Part shown: positions 1 to 7,927 of the stretch, one piece after another | How positions within the stretch are numbered: position 1 is the first letter of the stretch | Layout: each line of letters opens with the position of its first letter | NCBI GenBank assembly: GCA_028279275.1 | Contig: JANQOB010000002.1 | Location: 186,001 to 250,000, forward strand | DNA length: 64,000 bases | Origin: Gammaproteobacteria bacterium | GTDB lineage: Bacteria; Pseudomonadota; Gammaproteobacteria; UBA4575 | Reading direction: 5' to 3' | The notes under the pieces: generated by a model | Database searches by the model: none | What the model was told of the DNA's origin: nothing | Seen by the model: only the letters and a program-made list of their open reading frames with translations | Position numbers and translations under genes: made by a program

Positions 1-1
1 A

Positions 2-571
2 TCACTTTGGGATAAAAAAGATAATGATATTTTAACTTTATCCGGGGGGATGAAACGTCGTGTATTAATCGCAAAAGCATTGTCTCATGAACCAGAAATT
101 TTATTCTTAGATGAACCAACTGCTGGGGTGGATGTTGAACTACGAAAAGATATGTGGGATCTGGTTGAAAAACTTAGACAATCCGGTGTCACAATAATCT
201 TAACTACTCACTATATTGAAGAGGCGGAAGAAATTGCAGATCGTGTAGGAGTCATAAACAAAGGTGAACTTATTGTTATTGACGAAAAGGAAGCGTTGAA
301 ACATAAATTAGGTAAACGTCAAATGATTGTTGAATTGGAAGAGTCAATCAGTTCCATTCCTCAGTCATTGACATTATGGTCACTAGAATTATCTTCTGAA
401 GGCGATCAGCTTACCTATACATATGACAGTCATAGTGAGCATACAGGCATCGCTGAATTATTGCGCGCAATAGATCAGGCAGGATTATTGCTAAAAGATG
501 TGAATACAAGCCAAAGCTCTTTAGAAGATATTTTTATAAATCTAGTGAATACTCCTTCGCAGGTTTCATGA
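2..571 (+). CDS. ABC transporter ATP-binding protein, C-terminal part (5' end outside window)
   Basis: This is the C-terminal part of an ABC ATPase. The frame is open from base 2, and the first visible residues run straight into the signature motif LSGGMKRR. The Walker B stretch [12 protein letters not shown] and the switch region TTHY follow. The Walker A half lies left of the window, so the methionine at base 50 sits inside the signature motif and is not the real start. The C-terminal extension of roughly 80 residues is typical of drug or polysaccharide-type ABC-2 ATPases (CcmA/YadG-like). The stop overlaps the permease start by 4 bases (ATGA), so the two are translationally coupled. It should energise export by the downstream permease. 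The substrate is unknown. Confidence 0.93.
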   Translation, partial: SLWDKKDNDILTLSGGMKRRVLIAKALSHEPEILFLDEPTAGVDVELRKDMWDLVEKLRQSGVTIILTTHYIEEAEEIADRVGVINKGELIVIDEKEALKHKLGKRQMIVELEESISSIPQSLTLWSLELSSEGDQLTYTYDSHSEHTGIAELLRAIDQAGLLLKDVNTSQSSLEDIFINLVNTPSQVS

Positions 572-1332
572 TGAATGTACAAGCAGTAAAAGTAATATAT
601 AAATATGAAATGTTGCGTGCATGGGATACGTTATTGCAAAGTTTTGCATCACCTGTAATTTCTACAGTTTTATATTTTGTGGTTTTCGGCTCTGCTATTG
701 GAGGCCGTATAGAAAGTATCGAAGGTGTATCTTATGGCGCATTCATTGTGCCTGGACTGATAATGTTAGCACTGCTTACCCAAAGTGTTTCCAATGCGTC
801 ATTTGGAATTTATTTCCCACGCTTCACGGGAACAATATATGAAACTCTTTCTGCACCTATTTCATACATAGAAATTATACTTGGCTATGTAGGTGCTGCT
901 GCGAGCAAGTCCTTTATTATTGGATTGATAATTCTTGCCACCGCAGGTTTTTTTGTTGAATTAAATGTTGTGCATCCGATTTGGATGATGGGTTTCTTGA
1001 TTCTAACTTGTATTTCATTCAGTTTGCTTGGTTTTATAATAGGGTTATGGGCAGAAAGTTTTGAACAACTTCAACTGATTCCATTATTAGTCATTACACC
1101 TCTAGTATTTTTAGGTGGAAGCTTTTATACAATTGATATGCTGCCTCCTGCATGGCAAACAGTAAGCTTATTCAATCCCGTAGTGTATCTGGTGAGCGGT
1201 TTTCGTTGGAGCTTTTATGAAGTTTCAGATGTTAGTGTCCACATCAGTCTTTTAATGGTGCTGCTATTTGCATCGATTTGCTTAACGATTGTTTGGTGGA
1301 TGTTCAAAACCGGGTACCGTTTAAAACACTAA
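568..1332 (+). CDS. ABC-2 type transporter permease
   Basis: This 254-residue membrane protein has about six hydrophobic segments and the features of the ABC-2 (YadH/NodJ-like) permease family: a cytoplasmic N-terminus ([18 protein letters not shown]), a [14 protein letters not shown] segment and a [17 protein letters not shown] motif before the last helices. The length is usual for the family. It overlaps the preceding ATPase gene by 4 bases, so the two form one exporter unit. Two tandem ATGs begin the frame; either could be used. The substrate cannot be read from the sequence. YadGH-like pairs are the nearest family I recognise. Confidence 0.92.
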   Translation: MMNVQAVKVIYKYEMLRAWDTLLQSFASPVISTVLYFVVFGSAIGGRIESIEGVSYGAFIVPGLIMLALLTQSVSNASFGIYFPRFTGTIYETLSAPISYIEIILGYVGAAASKSFIIGLIILATAGFFVELNVVHPIWMMGFLILTCISFSLLGFIIGLWAESFEQLQLIPLLVITPLVFLGGSFYTIDMLPPAWQTVSLFNPVVYLVSGFRWSFYEVSDVSVHISLLMVLLFASICLTIVWWMFKTGYRLKH

Positions 1333-1395
1333 TATAATAGCGATTTACGGTTGTTCTTCTGGAGATCTAAGGGTAATGATTTTAGGTAGGTGATC

Positions 1396-1494
1396 CTAGG
1401 GGAATACGAATGCCATGATTATTGCGTATAAAACAATCACCACCCCTACTATCAGAGCGATCATGTCATATTTTTTATACTCTTTTTTGTCCAC
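1396..1494 (-). CDS. Predicted 32-residue single-span membrane microprotein (GTG start)
   Basis: This short reading frame has a GTG start at 1494 and a stop at 1396. AGGTG lies 6 bases upstream as a ribosome-binding site. The product has a charged, tyrosine-containing N-terminus (VDKKEYKKYD) followed by one strongly hydrophobic stretch of about 20 residues (IALIVGVVIVLYAIIMAF) and ends in VFP. This looks like a small inner-membrane protein with its N-terminus in the cytoplasm. It is read away from the Fur-like palindrome at 1568-1586. I do not recognise a named family. Such short frames arise by chance, but the good ribosome-binding site and the clean positive-then-hydrophobic layout support a real gene. 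Confidence 0.5.
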   Translation of the reverse strand: MDKKEYKKYDMIALIVGVVIVLYAIIMAFVFP

Positions 1495-1567
1495 AAGTAA
1501 CACCTAATTATTTGTCACTTATATATACAAACTTACTACTGATTTGACGATTTAAATATTAAAAATT

Positions 1568-1586
1568 ACTAATGATTATCATGATA
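1568..1586. promoter_or_regulatory. Candidate Fur box
   Basis: On the minus strand this 19-mer matches 15 of 19 positions of the classic Fur consensus GATAATGATAATCATTATC. It lies between the minus-strand microprotein (start 1494) and the plus-strand gene at 1730, so it could regulate either. The region is very AT-rich, so chance similarity is possible. This is inferred from sequence resemblance only. Confidence 0.35.
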
Positions 1587-1729
1587 ATTACTTATAAAAA
1601 AACAAAATTAATTATTTTCTTTATCAATCTTTTTCATAAGTAAATTGAATTACGTTTGCGCTATTTTAAAATCACCCAGAAGCGTATACTTTTTTATTAT
1701 TAACTTAACGCAAAATCAGGAGGCAAATC

Positions 1730-2053
1730 ATGCAGACTGATAGTATCAAACACATTTGCTCTGGCTTAATGTATAAAGCAAAGACAGAACATTTTCTTGA
1801 TAATCCCATCCACGAAATTGAAAAAGAGGCAAATAATTTTGTTGAAAAATTTGCCGAAGAGCATGGACTTACGGCCCATACACTTTCAGCATATCGATGG
1901 TATTTTCAAAGTAATGATCGCTTGCTTGAGGATGGATTTGTAGAATTACGGTGCAATCTTAATTTCTTAAGAAATCATGGAACATGTACATTTGCAGTTG
2001 TAGATGTTGAAGAAATTGATAAGGCAAGACATTTACAAGAATTGCAAAATTGA
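1730..2053 (+). CDS. Conserved-looking small protein of unknown function
   Basis: This 107-residue soluble protein has a strong ribosome-binding site (AGGAGG, 6 bases before the ATG). It contains one predicted amphipathic region (HEIEKEANNFVEKFAEEHGL), a mixed middle, and a C-terminal stretch (GTCTFAVVDVEEIDKARHLQ) that looks like a beta strand followed by a helix. It has no signal peptide or membrane segment and I do not recognise a family. It lies 31 bases before the YbaK-type gene, in the same direction, and may be cotranscribed with it. A Fur-like palindrome lies about 145 bases upstream. Confidence 0.75.
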   Translation: MQTDSIKHICSGLMYKAKTEHFLDNPIHEIEKEANNFVEKFAEEHGLTAHTLSAYRWYFQSNDRLLEDGFVELRCNLNFLRNHGTCTFAVVDVEEIDKARHLQELQN

Positions 2054-2084
2054 CATACATAATTAATGGTGAAAGGAGGTTGCG

Positions 2085-2552
2085 ATGGCAGTAACTAGAC
2101 TCACTAATTTACTATCTGATCAACAAATTCGTTATGTCATTATCCCACACGCTCCAGCTTATACGGCTCAAGAAACTGCTGCATCAGCACATATTCCTGG
2201 TCTTGAATTTGCTAAAACAGTGATCGTTAAAATTGATGGCAAGTTAGCTATGGCTGTTTTACCAGCTCAATATAAAATACATTTGGGTCTCTTAAAACAG
2301 GTAGTAGGTGCAAGACAAGTTGAGCTTGCAACTGAAGATGACTTCAGAGGAATGTTCCCAGGATGTGATACGGGTGCTATGCCCCCATTTGGTAATTTGT
2401 ATGGAATGGATGTTTATGTTGAGGATAGTTTATTAGAAGATGAAGAAATCGTATTTAATGCGGGTTCACATACAGAACTGATTAAAATTTCTTATAAAGA
2501 TTTTATGGAGCTGGTTGACCCAAAAATAGCTAGATTCTCGACCCTGCATTAA
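2085..2552 (+). CDS. YbaK/EbsC-type aminoacyl-tRNA deacylase-like protein
   Basis: This 155-residue protein has the YbaK/aminoacyl-tRNA editing fold. It shows an N-terminal helix ending in IRYVIIPH, then YTAQETAASAHIPG, the core lysine in FAKTVIVKIDGK, a central MAVLPAQYKI strand, and GAMPPFGNLYGMDVYVED, which corresponds to the G-x-x-P/PFG region of the family. Such proteins hydrolyse mischarged tRNAs, but this stand-alone, YeaK-like form has no assigned tRNA here. The ribosome-binding site AGGAGG is excellent. The gene follows the unknown protein at 1730 and converges on the minus-strand secreted protein at 2576. Some members act only as editing-domain paralogues, so the exact substrate is open. 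Confidence 0.85.
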   Translation: MAVTRLTNLLSDQQIRYVIIPHAPAYTAQETAASAHIPGLEFAKTVIVKIDGKLAMAVLPAQYKIHLGLLKQVVGARQVELATEDDFRGMFPGCDTGAMPPFGNLYGMDVYVEDSLLEDEEIVFNAGSHTELIKISYKDFMELVDPKIARFSTLH

Positions 2553-2575
2553 TATATAGATCTAAAGCATAAAAT

Positions 2576-3097
2576 TTACTTTCTAACAAAAGTAAATTTT
2601 GCTGCATTTTGCATTTCACCGTTTTCATAGTATGCCCATGCTTGTTCAAATGTGTTTTCATCCAGAATTTTCATTTCCATTGCGCCCATATGTCCTGTAG
2701 TTTCCCGGTCGATGCCAACTCCATCTAAAAACTTAAACTTAAAGATATTTTCGTGGGTGTTTTCGAGGCGTAATCGGGGCTGATTTCCAAGCATGCAGTA
2801 ATGTGTCATGAATAAATTATCCTGATCACCATGATACATAGTTACCATTTCTTTCGGCGTATCGGCAAAAATTCTTTCCTCTACTGCGGTACCACCTGAA
2901 ATTGTTCGATATATCAGTGTGACTTTTTCTTCATTGCCCTCATGGTTGATATGTGTGCCAATCCATTCACCCTCAAGAGCAATAAAGTGTTTAAGTGCCA
3001 TGGGTGCAGGTTGTTGTTGATGCGTGGGTTCTTCTGAAAATGCTACATTTGTAACCAAAAAAAGTACGCAGATTAAGAACAAGGATAGTTTATGCAT
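2576..3097 (-). CDS. Secreted protein of unknown function with beta-barrel-like domain
   Basis: This 173-residue protein begins with a clear Sec signal peptide (MHKLSLFLICVLFLVTNVAFS, probable cut after AFS). The mature part has alternating beta-strand-like segments: EGEWIGTHINHEG, EKVTLIYRTISGGTAVEERIF, MVTMYHGDQDNLFMTHYCMLGNQPRLRLE, and a C-terminal FEQAWAYYENGEMQNAAKFTFVRK. This looks like a small lipocalin or DUF1579-type barrel that would sit in the periplasm. That fold call is an inference, and I assign no function. It has one free cysteine in the mature region. The ribosome-binding site (AAGGAGT) is well placed. Its terminator region is shared with the converging YbaK-type gene. Confidence 0.75.
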   Translation of the reverse strand: MHKLSLFLICVLFLVTNVAFSEEPTHQQQPAPMALKHFIALEGEWIGTHINHEGNEEKVTLIYRTISGGTAVEERIFADTPKEMVTMYHGDQDNLFMTHYCMLGNQPRLRLENTHENIFKFKFLDGVGIDRETTGHMGAMEMKILDENTFEQAWAYYENGEMQNAAKFTFVRK

Positions 3098-3397
3098 TGT
3101 TACTCCTTGGAATTGAGATACGTTTCAAAAATGTTAAATGGCTGGCTTTAAAATTTACTATAAGAGCATATTCTTATTTTAATTATACGGGAGAGTAAAT
3201 TCATAAATTTTAATGTTCCACATAAGTTCATTATTATGAATGAACTATTTTTCCAATAGTGGTTCTAGTAGTTATTAATGCTTAGGGCCGATATGATCTG
3301 ATCGGAATGATTGAATGAAATTCTTAAGGTATTTGCTGAATAGCTATAATTAAGGCTACAATTAGTAAGGTATTTATTATTCCCTGTAGGTGGTCAA
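3098..3397. other. Divergent intergenic region, 300 bases
   Basis: This spacer lies between the divergent genes at 3097 (minus) and 3398 (plus). It is AT-rich. A perfect TATAAT lies at 3345-3350, with a weak TTCTTA 18 bases upstream at 3321-3326, a candidate promoter for the plus-strand gene. A short inverted repeat, CCGAT/ATCGG, is at 3288-3305. I see no reading frame worth reporting. Confidence 0.4.
3321..3350 (+). promoter_or_regulatory. Candidate sigma-70 promoter for the cysteine-repeat gene
   Basis: A perfect -10 hexamer TATAAT (3345-3350) has a poor -35 match, TTCTTA (3321-3326), with an 18-base spacer. It lies 47 bases before the start codon at 3398. The -10 is convincing and the -35 is not. 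Confidence 0.35.
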
Positions 3398-4138
3398 ATG
3401 AACAGACTATATGTATTTCTTGGATTTTGCTTATTTGTGGTTTCTTCATGGACAGTAGCTGAGGAAGCAGAGCTGTTAGATACTTATCTTGAAAGCTTGC
3501 CTAGCACGACATCATCGCAAAACTTGCGTGCTGAAGCTCCAGTAGGAGTTGAGAATAACCAATCGCAAGATGCTATTCAGCCGCAAACAATCGAATATCG
3601 CAGAATAAGTTCTGCGGATGGGAGTGAGGTTTACAAAGAAGTCCCGGCTAACGTAGCTACACCAGCGACTGAAATCGTGAACGAGAACGAAACGAGTTCA
3701 GATAAGGTAGTGAGCCCGATGGGTGTTGCGAATAATCAAGCACCTTCGCAGGATAATAATTTTGAACTCATTGAGCTTGAACCTGAGGAAGGTGATTATA
3801 AAACCATTGAAGTGCAAGAGAATCAGACAACTCAAGTGGTTACAACAAGCAATACTGTTTCATCTGGAGCTGTTTTTTGCCAACAGAATCCCTATGCTCG
3901 TGAATGTTTGTTATCTAAATATTTAAGCTTGTGTAAAAAAGATCCTCAGTCTGCAGATTGTAAAAGTGAGCTGCAAAAATTCGATCGTTTTTGCGAAATT
4001 TTCCCACGTGCATATAAATGTAAAAAAGCGAAGATTGCAGCCAGCTGTAAGCAGAACCCAAGTGCCGATGAGTGCAAGACCTTCACACAACGGTATTGTC
4101 AATCGTTCCCCAAGGCCATTTTTTGTAAATATAATTAG
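3398..4138 (+). CDS. Secreted cysteine-repeat protein (five C-x3-P-x4-C modules)
   Basis: This 246-residue protein has a signal peptide (LYVFLGFCLFVVSSWTVA), then about 140 residues of acidic, Gln/Asn/Ser-rich, probably disordered sequence, then a compact cysteine-rich C-terminus. In that last ~85 residues, five modules follow the pattern C-x3-P-x4-C: CQQNPYAREC, CKKDPQSADC, CEIFPRAYKC, CKQNPSADEC and CQSFPKAIFC. Spacers of 7 to 10 residues separate them. All ten cysteines fall in these modules, which suggests five disulfide-closed turns or a helical-hairpin array in the periplasm or outside the cell. I do not recognise a named family. The linker plus Cys-rich end suggests a surface or periplasmic binding role, but this is inference. 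Confidence 0.8.
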   Translation: MNRLYVFLGFCLFVVSSWTVAEEAELLDTYLESLPSTTSSQNLRAEAPVGVENNQSQDAIQPQTIEYRRISSADGSEVYKEVPANVATPATEIVNENETSSDKVVSPMGVANNQAPSQDNNFELIELEPEEGDYKTIEVQENQTTQVVTTSNTVSSGAVFCQQNPYARECLLSKYLSLCKKDPQSADCKSELQKFDRFCEIFPRAYKCKKAKIAASCKQNPSADECKTFTQRYCQSFPKAIFCKYN

Positions 4139-4649
4139 GCGTCTGTAAAGCTTATATAAGCCATAGATTCTTATTCATGGCTGGGTATGTTTTAGGAGCT
4201 TTTTTATCGGCAAATAGTGTCATTTAGCCCTGAGAGGGGCTTCTGTAATGGCCTGATTATAGGTAATTTAAAGACTTCATTTGACTCAAATGGAGTTTGA
4301 GTAATGCCTAGCGCCATACCACTGGAAGCCGAAGATCGATCAGTATTAATGAGAAATTTTCTCAAAAGAATTGTTAATAACGATCGACGATCAAAGCAAA
4401 TATTCAGAATGTATTTCGACAGAAAAGAAATATCCGAAGAACAATTTTACCAGGCGATATCAAACTGATAACTATTAGTAAGTCTAACCTCCTGGTTGCT
4501 GATTAATAATTATTTTCCTTTAGCTATTACTCGATAGTAATACATTCTTCTCTTTTCAAACCTGTTTAAATTATATTAGATTGCTGATTGAGATGCGCTC
4601 TCAATCTGGCTGGTAACTTTTATCTTTTTAATAATATATCTACATATAA
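4139..4649. other. Intergenic region upstream of rapA, 511 bases
   Basis: This region holds one plausible small frame (4304-4468, listed separately). It also has a short hairpin, AGCCC-loop-GGGCT, around 4226-4241, which could be a weak terminator, and an AGCCAT/ATGGCT inverted repeat near 4159-4182. The last 180 bases before rapA are AT-rich and show no convincing ribosome-binding site for the GTG start. Confidence 0.4.
4304..4468 (+). CDS. Possible 54-residue small protein
   Basis: This short frame starts with ATG, with GGAG 8 bases upstream. The product is highly charged and looks helical: MPSAIPLEAEDRSVLMRNF, then a basic stretch with KRIVNNDRRSKQIFRMYFDR, ending in an acidic EISEEQFYQAISN. 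It has no signal or membrane segment. Composition and charge pattern resemble a small soluble or nucleic-acid-binding protein, but I recognise no family. It sits alone in a 511-base gap before rapA. Confidence 0.4.
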   Translation: MPSAIPLEAEDRSVLMRNFLKRIVNNDRRSKQIFRMYFDRKEISEEQFYQAISN

Positions 4650-7541
4650 GTGGACATTCAGTTCGTACCTGGGCAGCGATGGGTGAGCAATACGGAACCT
4701 GAGCTAGGTTTGGGTATTGTTATGGATATTGCAAATCGTCGTGTCACTATGAGTTTTCCAGCAGTTGGCGAAAGGAGAACATATGCCGTAGATAACACAC
4801 CTTTGAGTCGTGTCCATTATGAGGTGGGTGAAAGCGTTAGTAATGCAGATGGCGTTAGCTTCACGGTATCTGAAGTTGATGAGCAAGGCGGTTATTTAAT
4901 TTATCGAGGTTTAGATGAAGAGGGAAATCAATATAACCTAGAGGAAATTGATTTAGAAAGCTTCGTGCAATTTAGTCGGCCTCAAGACCGGTTATTCGCA
5001 GGTCAAATTGATAAAAACAAAAGCTTTTCGTTGCGCGTTGAAACGCTGCAACATCAACATCGTTTGCAAAGCTCCCCAAGTTACGGGCTTCTAGGCCCGC
5101 GTGTGCAACTCTTACCTCATCAAATTTATATTGCTTCACAAGTTGCCAAGCGCTATGCCCCTAGAGTGTTATTAGCGGATGAAGTCGGTTTGGGTAAAAC
5201 CATTGAAGCGGGTTTAATTTTACATCAGCAATTCATTACGGGAGCTGCAAACAGAGTGCTAATCGTGGTACCTGATAGCCTTGTTCATCAATGGTTAGTT
5301 GAAATGTCACGCCGCTTTAATTTGCAATTTACAATTTTGGATGAAGAGCGTTGTCAGGCGCTTGAGGAAGCAGAGCATGGCAATCCTTTTGAGACTGCAC
5401 AGTGTGTTTTATGCGCACTATCATTTTTGACAAATAATGATCAACGTTTTGAGCAATCACTCTCAGTAGAGTGGGATTTGTTAATTGTAGATGAAGCGCA
5501 TCACTTAACATGGTCTGAAGAGCATGTAAGCGAGGCCTATCAATGTGTTGAGAAGTTGGCTAACAACATATCTGGTTTATTGTTGTTGACTGCAACACCT
5601 GAACAGTTGGGCATTGATGGGCATTTTGCTCGCTTGCGGTTATTAGATCCAGATCGTTATTATGATTTGGAAAAATACCGATTGGAGGAAAAAAGTTACA
5701 AACCTGTAAATGAGCTAGTACAAAAACTACTTACAGATAACACGCATGAGTTACTCAAACACGATACTGATTTATTTAACGAAATTTCTTCTTATTTGGG
5801 TGATGACGTTGCAAATAAATTTCAAACTTCATTAGAACAAGATAATAATTCTAAACAAGTAACGAATGATCTGATACAAGCAATATTAGATCGTCATGGT
5901 ACGGGTCGAGTACTTTTTCGAAATACGCGTGATGCAGTTGAAGGTTTTCCACAACGTGAGTTAAATAAATATATGTTAGATCAGCCTCCGTCAATGATAG
6001 AGGTCATCCCAAATGAAAATTCTCAAAAAGATGTTAATGAAATTATAGTTTCATGTTTACAGCCAGAAACTCAGTTGGGGCCAGAGTGGCTAAAGTTAGA
6101 CACACGCGTGCAATGGCTTGCTGACTGGCTGCTTGAAAATCGAAATGAAAAAGTATTGATTATTTGCGCGCGCGCAAAAACCGCGAGCGAGCTGGAAGAC
6201 CATCTACAGCAGCAATACGCCATTCGCTCCGCAGTTTTTCATGAAAATTTAGATTTGATAGCAAGAGATCGTGCTGCAGCATATTTTGCAGATGAAGAAG
6301 AGGGTGCGCAAGTGCTCATTTGTTCAGAAATAGGCAGTGAAGGACGAAACTTTCAGTTTGCACACCACTTGATTTTATTTGATTTGCCAATGAATACAGA
6401 CTTGCTAGAACAACGGATTGGACGATTAGATCGTATTGGTCAATTGCATACTGTGCAAATTCATGTTCCTTACTACAAAAATAGTGCGCAGGAAAAATTG
6501 CTGCGTTGGTATGATGAAGGTTTGAATGCGTTTAGGCAGGTGTGCTCAATTGGGCAAGCAATGTATCAATTATATTCAGAGCAACTAGAACAATGCTTGC
6601 TTGACCAAGGTGATAGTCGAATATTTGAAAATCTTATTGAAGAAACCAAGAAGAAAGCAGATGAGATGCAACTGGTTTTGCAGCAAGGGCGTGATCGCTT
6701 ACTAGAACTAAATTCTTGTAATCCAGAACAAGCTGCGCAGATTGTTGATGAGATTTTAAGGTCGACAAACCAATTAGAGTTGGCTGACTATATGGAGCGT
6801 GTATGTGATCAATTCGGTGTAGAGCAGCAGTATCACAGTTTGCATAGTGTCGTGTTGCAGCCAGGTGACCACATGCATGGACATAGTTTTCCAGGACTTC
6901 CTGAAGATGGTTTAACTGCAACTTATGATCGTGCCAAAGCGTTAGTAAGAGAGGATATGCAATTCCATACATGGGAACATCCCATGATTACAGGCAGTAT
7001 GGATATGATTTTATCAGAGGGGTTTGGCAATGCCACATTGTGCACACTTAAATTACAAGCATTTAAGCCAAGTACGGTTTTGCTTGAGTGCATCTTCACA
7101 ATTCAATGTACTGCACCAAAGGTATTTCGATTAGATCATTATTTTACACAAGCAATAATCCGTGTGTTGATTGATCAAAAACACAATGATTTAGGTAAAG
7201 TATTAACTTTGGAGCATATGGATCGAATGGCTGAGCGTGTTAAGAAAAATGTAGCGCAAAATATAATTCGCCATGCTAGAAAACAAATAAATGAGTTAAT
7301 TGATCATGCCAGCAGCATAGCGGAAGTGGAAATGCAGGATATTGTTAGCCAAGCATCAGAGAATATGCAAAAAGAACAGGAAGCAGAATTGCAACGCTTG
7401 GTTTCATTATCTAAGGTAAACCCAAATATACGTCAAGAAGAAATTGATTACTTAAAAAATACTACTGTACAAATGCAGGAATTGATCCTGCACGCAGGCC
7501 TAAAACTAGATGCAATACGGGTGGCTATTACTAGACACTAA
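4650..7541 (+). CDS. rapA: RNA polymerase-associated ATPase RapA (SWI2/SNF2)
   Basis: RapA is a SWI2/SNF2 translocase that binds RNA polymerase and recycles it from stalled complexes. The 963 residues match the family length of about 968. Domains in order are: N-terminal Tudor-like region (GQRWVSNTEPELGLG), helicase lobe 1 with Walker A ADEVGLGKT (about 177) and DEAHH (about 281), LLLTATPEQLG, lobe 2 with VLICSEIGSEGRNFQFA and EQRIGRLDRIGQ, then the RapA-specific C-terminal domains. Translation must begin at the GTG, since an in-frame stop precedes it directly. The start aligns with the family N-terminus. No good Shine-Dalgarno sequence is visible, so expression may be modest. Confidence 0.97.
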   Translation: MDIQFVPGQRWVSNTEPELGLGIVMDIANRRVTMSFPAVGERRTYAVDNTPLSRVHYEVGESVSNADGVSFTVSEVDEQGGYLIYRGLDEEGNQYNLEEIDLESFVQFSRPQDRLFAGQIDKNKSFSLRVETLQHQHRLQSSPSYGLLGPRVQLLPHQIYIASQVAKRYAPRVLLADEVGLGKTIEAGLILHQQFITGAANRVLIVVPDSLVHQWLVEMSRRFNLQFTILDEERCQALEEAEHGNPFETAQCVLCALSFLTNNDQRFEQSLSVEWDLLIVDEAHHLTWSEEHVSEAYQCVEKLANNISGLLLLTATPEQLGIDGHFARLRLLDPDRYYDLEKYRLEEKSYKPVNELVQKLLTDNTHELLKHDTDLFNEISSYLGDDVANKFQTSLEQDNNSKQVTNDLIQAILDRHGTGRVLFRNTRDAVEGFPQRELNKYMLDQPPSMIEVIPNENSQKDVNEIIVSCLQPETQLGPEWLKLDTRVQWLADWLLENRNEKVLIICARAKTASELEDHLQQQYAIRSAVFHENLDLIARDRAAAYFADEEEGAQVLICSEIGSEGRNFQFAHHLILFDLPMNTDLLEQRIGRLDRIGQLHTVQIHVPYYKNSAQEKLLRWYDEGLNAFRQVCSIGQAMYQLYSEQLEQCLLDQGDSRIFENLIEETKKKADEMQLVLQQGRDRLLELNSCNPEQAAQIVDEILRSTNQLELADYMERVCDQFGVEQQYHSLHSVVLQPGDHMHGHSFPGLPEDGLTATYDRAKALVREDMQFHTWEHPMITGSMDMILSEGFGNATLCTLKLQAFKPSTVLLECIFTIQCTAPKVFRLDHYFTQAIIRVLIDQKHNDLGKVLTLEHMDRMAERVKKNVAQNIIRHARKQINELIDHASSIAEVEMQDIVSQASENMQKEQEAELQRLVSLSKVNPNIRQEEIDYLKNTTVQMQELILHAGLKLDAIRVAITRH

Positions 7542-7548
7542 TGTAAAT

Positions 7549-7923
7549 ATGGCTGAAATACATGATTTAGAACAGATATGTAGCAAAGTGCATGAAATTA
7601 TGCTGGCAGTGACTAAAGGCTTGCCTATCCCAGATAAAAATAAAGCCCGAGACGTTCGTAAAAAAATTTCAGTATTTACTTATGGTGTTGTAAAGGAACT
7701 ATCTGCCGACCATTCTGTGCATGCAGATGATGTTTATTTACGTTATTTAATGGGTGGTGGGCTCAATGCTGAGCAGGCGCATATTATCGTAGATCGCACT
7801 CGTGATGAATTCACACAAAGAGAATTTGGTCAAGAATGTATGCAACTTGCAAAGGATGTAACCCATAAATGGCAAGATGGTAACAAAGATATAGAAGATG
7901 CTTTGAGGAAACTAATAGTGTAA
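7549..7923 (+). CDS. Unknown 124-residue protein between rapA and srkA
   Basis: This soluble, helix-rich protein begins MAEIHDLEQICSKVHEIM and contains RDVRKKISVFTYGVVKEL and YLRYLMGGGLNAEQAHIIVDRTRDEF. I place the start at 7549, just after the rapA stop, because the longer frame from 7510 would overlap the rapA coding end by 32 bases. It lies 4 bases before srkA, so it is probably in the same transcript as rapA and srkA. I do not recognise a family. Confidence 0.75.
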   Translation: MAEIHDLEQICSKVHEIMLAVTKGLPIPDKNKARDVRKKISVFTYGVVKELSADHSVHADDVYLRYLMGGGLNAEQAHIIVDRTRDEFTQREFGQECMQLAKDVTHKWQDGNKDIEDALRKLIV

Positions 7924-7927
7924 TACC

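Noticed and set aside
621..842. 73-residue frame inside the permease gene
   Set aside because: It is a shadow in another frame of a clear permease.
7510..7923. Longer start of the protein between rapA and srkA
   Set aside because: It would overlap the rapA coding end; ATG at 7549 follows the rapA stop closely.
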